Of a DNA stretch of 13,925 bases, positions 12,834 to 13,925 are shown piece by piece (the stretch's first letter is position 1; each line of letters starts with the position of its first letter). The position numbers and the translations under genes were made by a program. The stretch is from Spirochaetia bacterium (GTDB taxonomy: Bacteria; Spirochaetota; Spirochaetia; Sphaerochaetales; Sphaerochaetaceae), in NCBI GenBank assembly GCA_009929055.1, contig SABI01000038.1:1-13925 (forward strand). Reading direction: 5' to 3'. Under the pieces are notes generated by a model, which saw nothing but the letters and a program-made list of their open reading frames with translations, did no database searches and was not told where the DNA came from.

Positions 12834-13102
12834 CTTACCTTCTTCCCCCAAAACCTTTCTTTTTCCTTCTCCATTTTTACCCTATCACGCTCTACTGACC
12901 ACAGCTTTATGTATGTAAGTAGCGGATATGATATCGGAATCGTTATCCATGTTGCCAGACATATCGCAGGGGTAAGCACAAGTAATAGTATTTCAACCCA
13001 GTCAGTCTCTTTTAGCCAAGACTTCAGCAAATCTCTGTGAAAATCAACAATCCATGCACTTCGCAGTCCATCCCAATATTGACTCCATGTAATCCTAATC
13101 AT
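12830..13102 (-). CDS. small membrane protein (90 aa)
   Basis: Residues of about 36-68 are hydrophobic (VEILLLVLTPAICLATWIT then IPISYPLLTYIKLW) and long enough for two short transmembrane helices joined at the IPISYP turn, or one long one. The N-terminal 34 residues are polar and Trp-rich (ITWSQYWDGLRSAW). The C-terminal tail is strongly charged (ERDRVKMEKEKERFWGKK), and by the positive-inside rule likely cytoplasmic. The ATG at 13102 overlaps the upstream gene by 8 nt, with GGAG 6 nt before it. No holin or antiholin signature is specific enough to claim, although size and topology would allow it. Confidence 0.77.
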   Translation of the reverse strand: MIRITWSQYWDGLRSAWIVDFHRDLLKSWLKETDWVEILLLVLTPAICLATWITIPISYPLLTYIKLWSVERDRVKMEKEKERFWGKKVR

Positions 13103-13538
13103 TTGTAACTCCTATTGGCAGATAAGCCCAACTTTTTACATTTGACAACTGCTCGCATGTGAAAGAGTTAAGCCATCCATCAACGTAGGAGTAGTGAGCA
13201 ACATAAAAGCAGTTATCTGTGCATTCAACAATACAGCAACGAGATGTCTCTGGATATAATGGATGTTGATGCCATTCAATTATTTCTTGATTTGGCTTCA
13301 ATGCCATCTTGTCTATTGATTCCGAGAGCATACGATTTTCTCTTTGCAACATAATCTCGTTTTTCTTTACATCTTCAATGTGCATCCATATACGAAATGG
13401 CACATAATTAGAGCTAAAGAAACAATTTTTGTTTGCGCATCGAATGTCTGTTGTGCACTCAAGGTCACGATTCATTGAAACGAAATAGTCTTCTGTTTTG
13501 CTTCCGCAAAGCGGACAGGTGTATGTGTTATTAATCAT
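13095..13538 (-). CDS. zinc-ribbon protein with coiled-coil linker (147 aa)
   Basis: This appears to be a three-part protein. An N-terminal zinc ribbon has C8-x2-C11 (CPLCGSK) and C34-x4-C39 (CANKNC), similar to Lar-like and other phage ribbons. Residues of about 54-80 form a charged coiled-coil helix (IEDVKKNEIMLQRENRML). The C-terminal domain (about 85-147) alternates strands around EIIEWHQHP, CFYVAHYSYVDGWLNSF and SWAYLPIG. This loosely recalls the DUF551-type domain common in phage early regions, which ends in a Trp followed by LP. The ATG at 13538 overlaps the upstream TGA (ATGA), with AGGAGGAGG immediately upstream. The ribbon is clear; the DUF551 resemblance is tentative. Confidence 0.82.
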   Translation of the reverse strand: MINNTYTCPLCGSKTEDYFVSMNRDLECTTDIRCANKNCFFSSNYVPFRIWMHIEDVKKNEIMLQRENRMLSESIDKMALKPNQEIIEWHQHPLYPETSRCCIVECTDNCFYVAHYSYVDGWLNSFTCEQLSNVKSWAYLPIGVTND

Positions 13539-13798
13539 TCCTCCTCCTGTGCTATCTTTGATATTTTTTCTGTCCCAGATATAGATATCCCACCCCTGAT
13601 CTTGCGGATATACAGCAAAACCTTGACAGATGTATTCTTATCAATATCCCCTTCGTATTCACGACACCATATTGTTTTAGTCGGATAGGATATTAATGGC
13701 TTACCCAAATCCTCAATGCTGTGGAGATTGGGGAACAGCATATCAATAGCAGCATTGACATGCTTATGCTCTGTTGACGTTCTGATAATTACTTTCAT
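13535..13798 (-). CDS. hypothetical protein (87 aa)
   Basis: The protein starts MKVIIRTSTEHKHVNAAIDM. An N-terminal beta-alpha unit is followed by LFPNLHSIEDLGKPL and a strand-rich C-terminal half (TSVKVLLYIRKIRGGISI). It ends KIAQEEE. I do not recognise it. The alpha/beta pattern is compatible with a small ferredoxin-like fold, which is inference only. The ATG at 13798 overlaps the upstream gene's TGA (ATGA), with AGGAGGAA 2 nt before it. Its own last codons (GCACAGGAGGAGGAA) provide the ribosome binding site of the next gene. Confidence 0.78.
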   Translation of the reverse strand: MKVIIRTSTEHKHVNAAIDMLFPNLHSIEDLGKPLISYPTKTIWCREYEGDIDKNTSVKVLLYIRKIRGGISISGTEKISKIAQEEE

Positions 13799-13925
13799 AA
13801 TTCCTCCTGTGCATTTAGCAAGCTTTCCACAAGCTTACGGGTGTGGGTATCGAGGGAACCAAAAGAAATAAACATCTCCGTTCCGTCCCAACTGCCATTA
13901 GGCAACAACTGGAACTGCTCATCGT
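13795..13925 (-). CDS. C-terminal end of an unidentified gene (runs off right edge)
   Basis: One frame is open from the right edge to the TGA at 13797-13795, giving 42 residues. It includes FQLLPNGSWDGTEMFISFG and a helix TRKLVESLLNAQEEL. The N-terminus is outside the window. It overlaps the next gene by ATGA and ends in AQEE, whose codons form that gene's SD. The fragment looks like a genuine coding end by composition and junction; the family is unknown. Confidence 0.7.
   Translation of the reverse strand, partial: DEQFQLLPNGSWDGTEMFISFGSLDTHTRKLVESLLNAQEEL

Noticed and set aside
1..13925. CRISPR array, insertion sequence ends, attachment site
   Set aside because: I saw no regularly spaced repeats, transposase, terminal inverted repeats or integrase on either strand.

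Overview
This window reads as part of a bacteriophage (or prophage-like) genome. Every supported gene lies on the minus strand. The genes are short and mostly overlap by 4-20 nt or sit a few bases apart, nearly all have purine-rich AGGAGG-type ribosome binding sites, and the recognisable functions are phage nucleotide metabolism and DNA processing. The oxygen-sensitive class III ribonucleotide reductase (NrdD) implies a host that lives without oxygen at least part of the time. The AT-rich left part, strong Shine-Dalgarno (SD) sites and a near-consensus TTGACA-17-TATACT promoter fit a Firmicutes-type host, but this is inference and no host gene is present.

Layout in transcription order (high to low coordinates). 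Region 1, about 13.9 to 9.88 kb, is a chain of about fifteen tiny, translationally coupled genes. These include several zinc-ribbon proteins (one Lar-like), small membrane proteins and three related coiled-coil proteins. It is visibly less AT-rich than the rest, and its gene ends often encode the next gene's ribosome binding site. Region 2, 9.88 to 9.24 kb, holds two small unknown genes, one of them (54 aa) easily missed. A clear sigma70-type promoter at 9205-9233 then starts region 3: a zinc-ribbon protein, a 100-aa unknown, a UvsW/T5-D10-like SF2 helicase, a 112-aa unknown overlapped by a small membrane protein, a zinc-finger protein and dUTPase. Region 4 holds a 371-aa acidic protein of unknown role and nrdD, which carries a complete intein with a LAGLIDADG homing endonuclease. 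Region 5 holds a structured spacer of about 140 nt, a tRNA-Leu(UAA) with encoded CCA, two unknown genes, and the first eight codons of another gene running off the left edge.

The known genes fit together as follows. NrdD makes dNTPs, dUTPase keeps dUTP low and supplies dUMP, the helicase probably remodels replication or recombination forks, and the tRNA helps decode UUA, a codon expected to be common in this AT-rich DNA. The NrdG activase that NrdD needs is not in the window. The most unusual items are the intein placed inside NrdD's conserved NQSAFSN motif, the structured RNA between nrdD and the tRNA, the recurring C-terminal 'AQEE' that doubles as a ribosome binding site, and a probable frameshift in a zinc-ribbon gene at 12.7 kb. 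I did not find a defence system or another clearly new multi-gene system.
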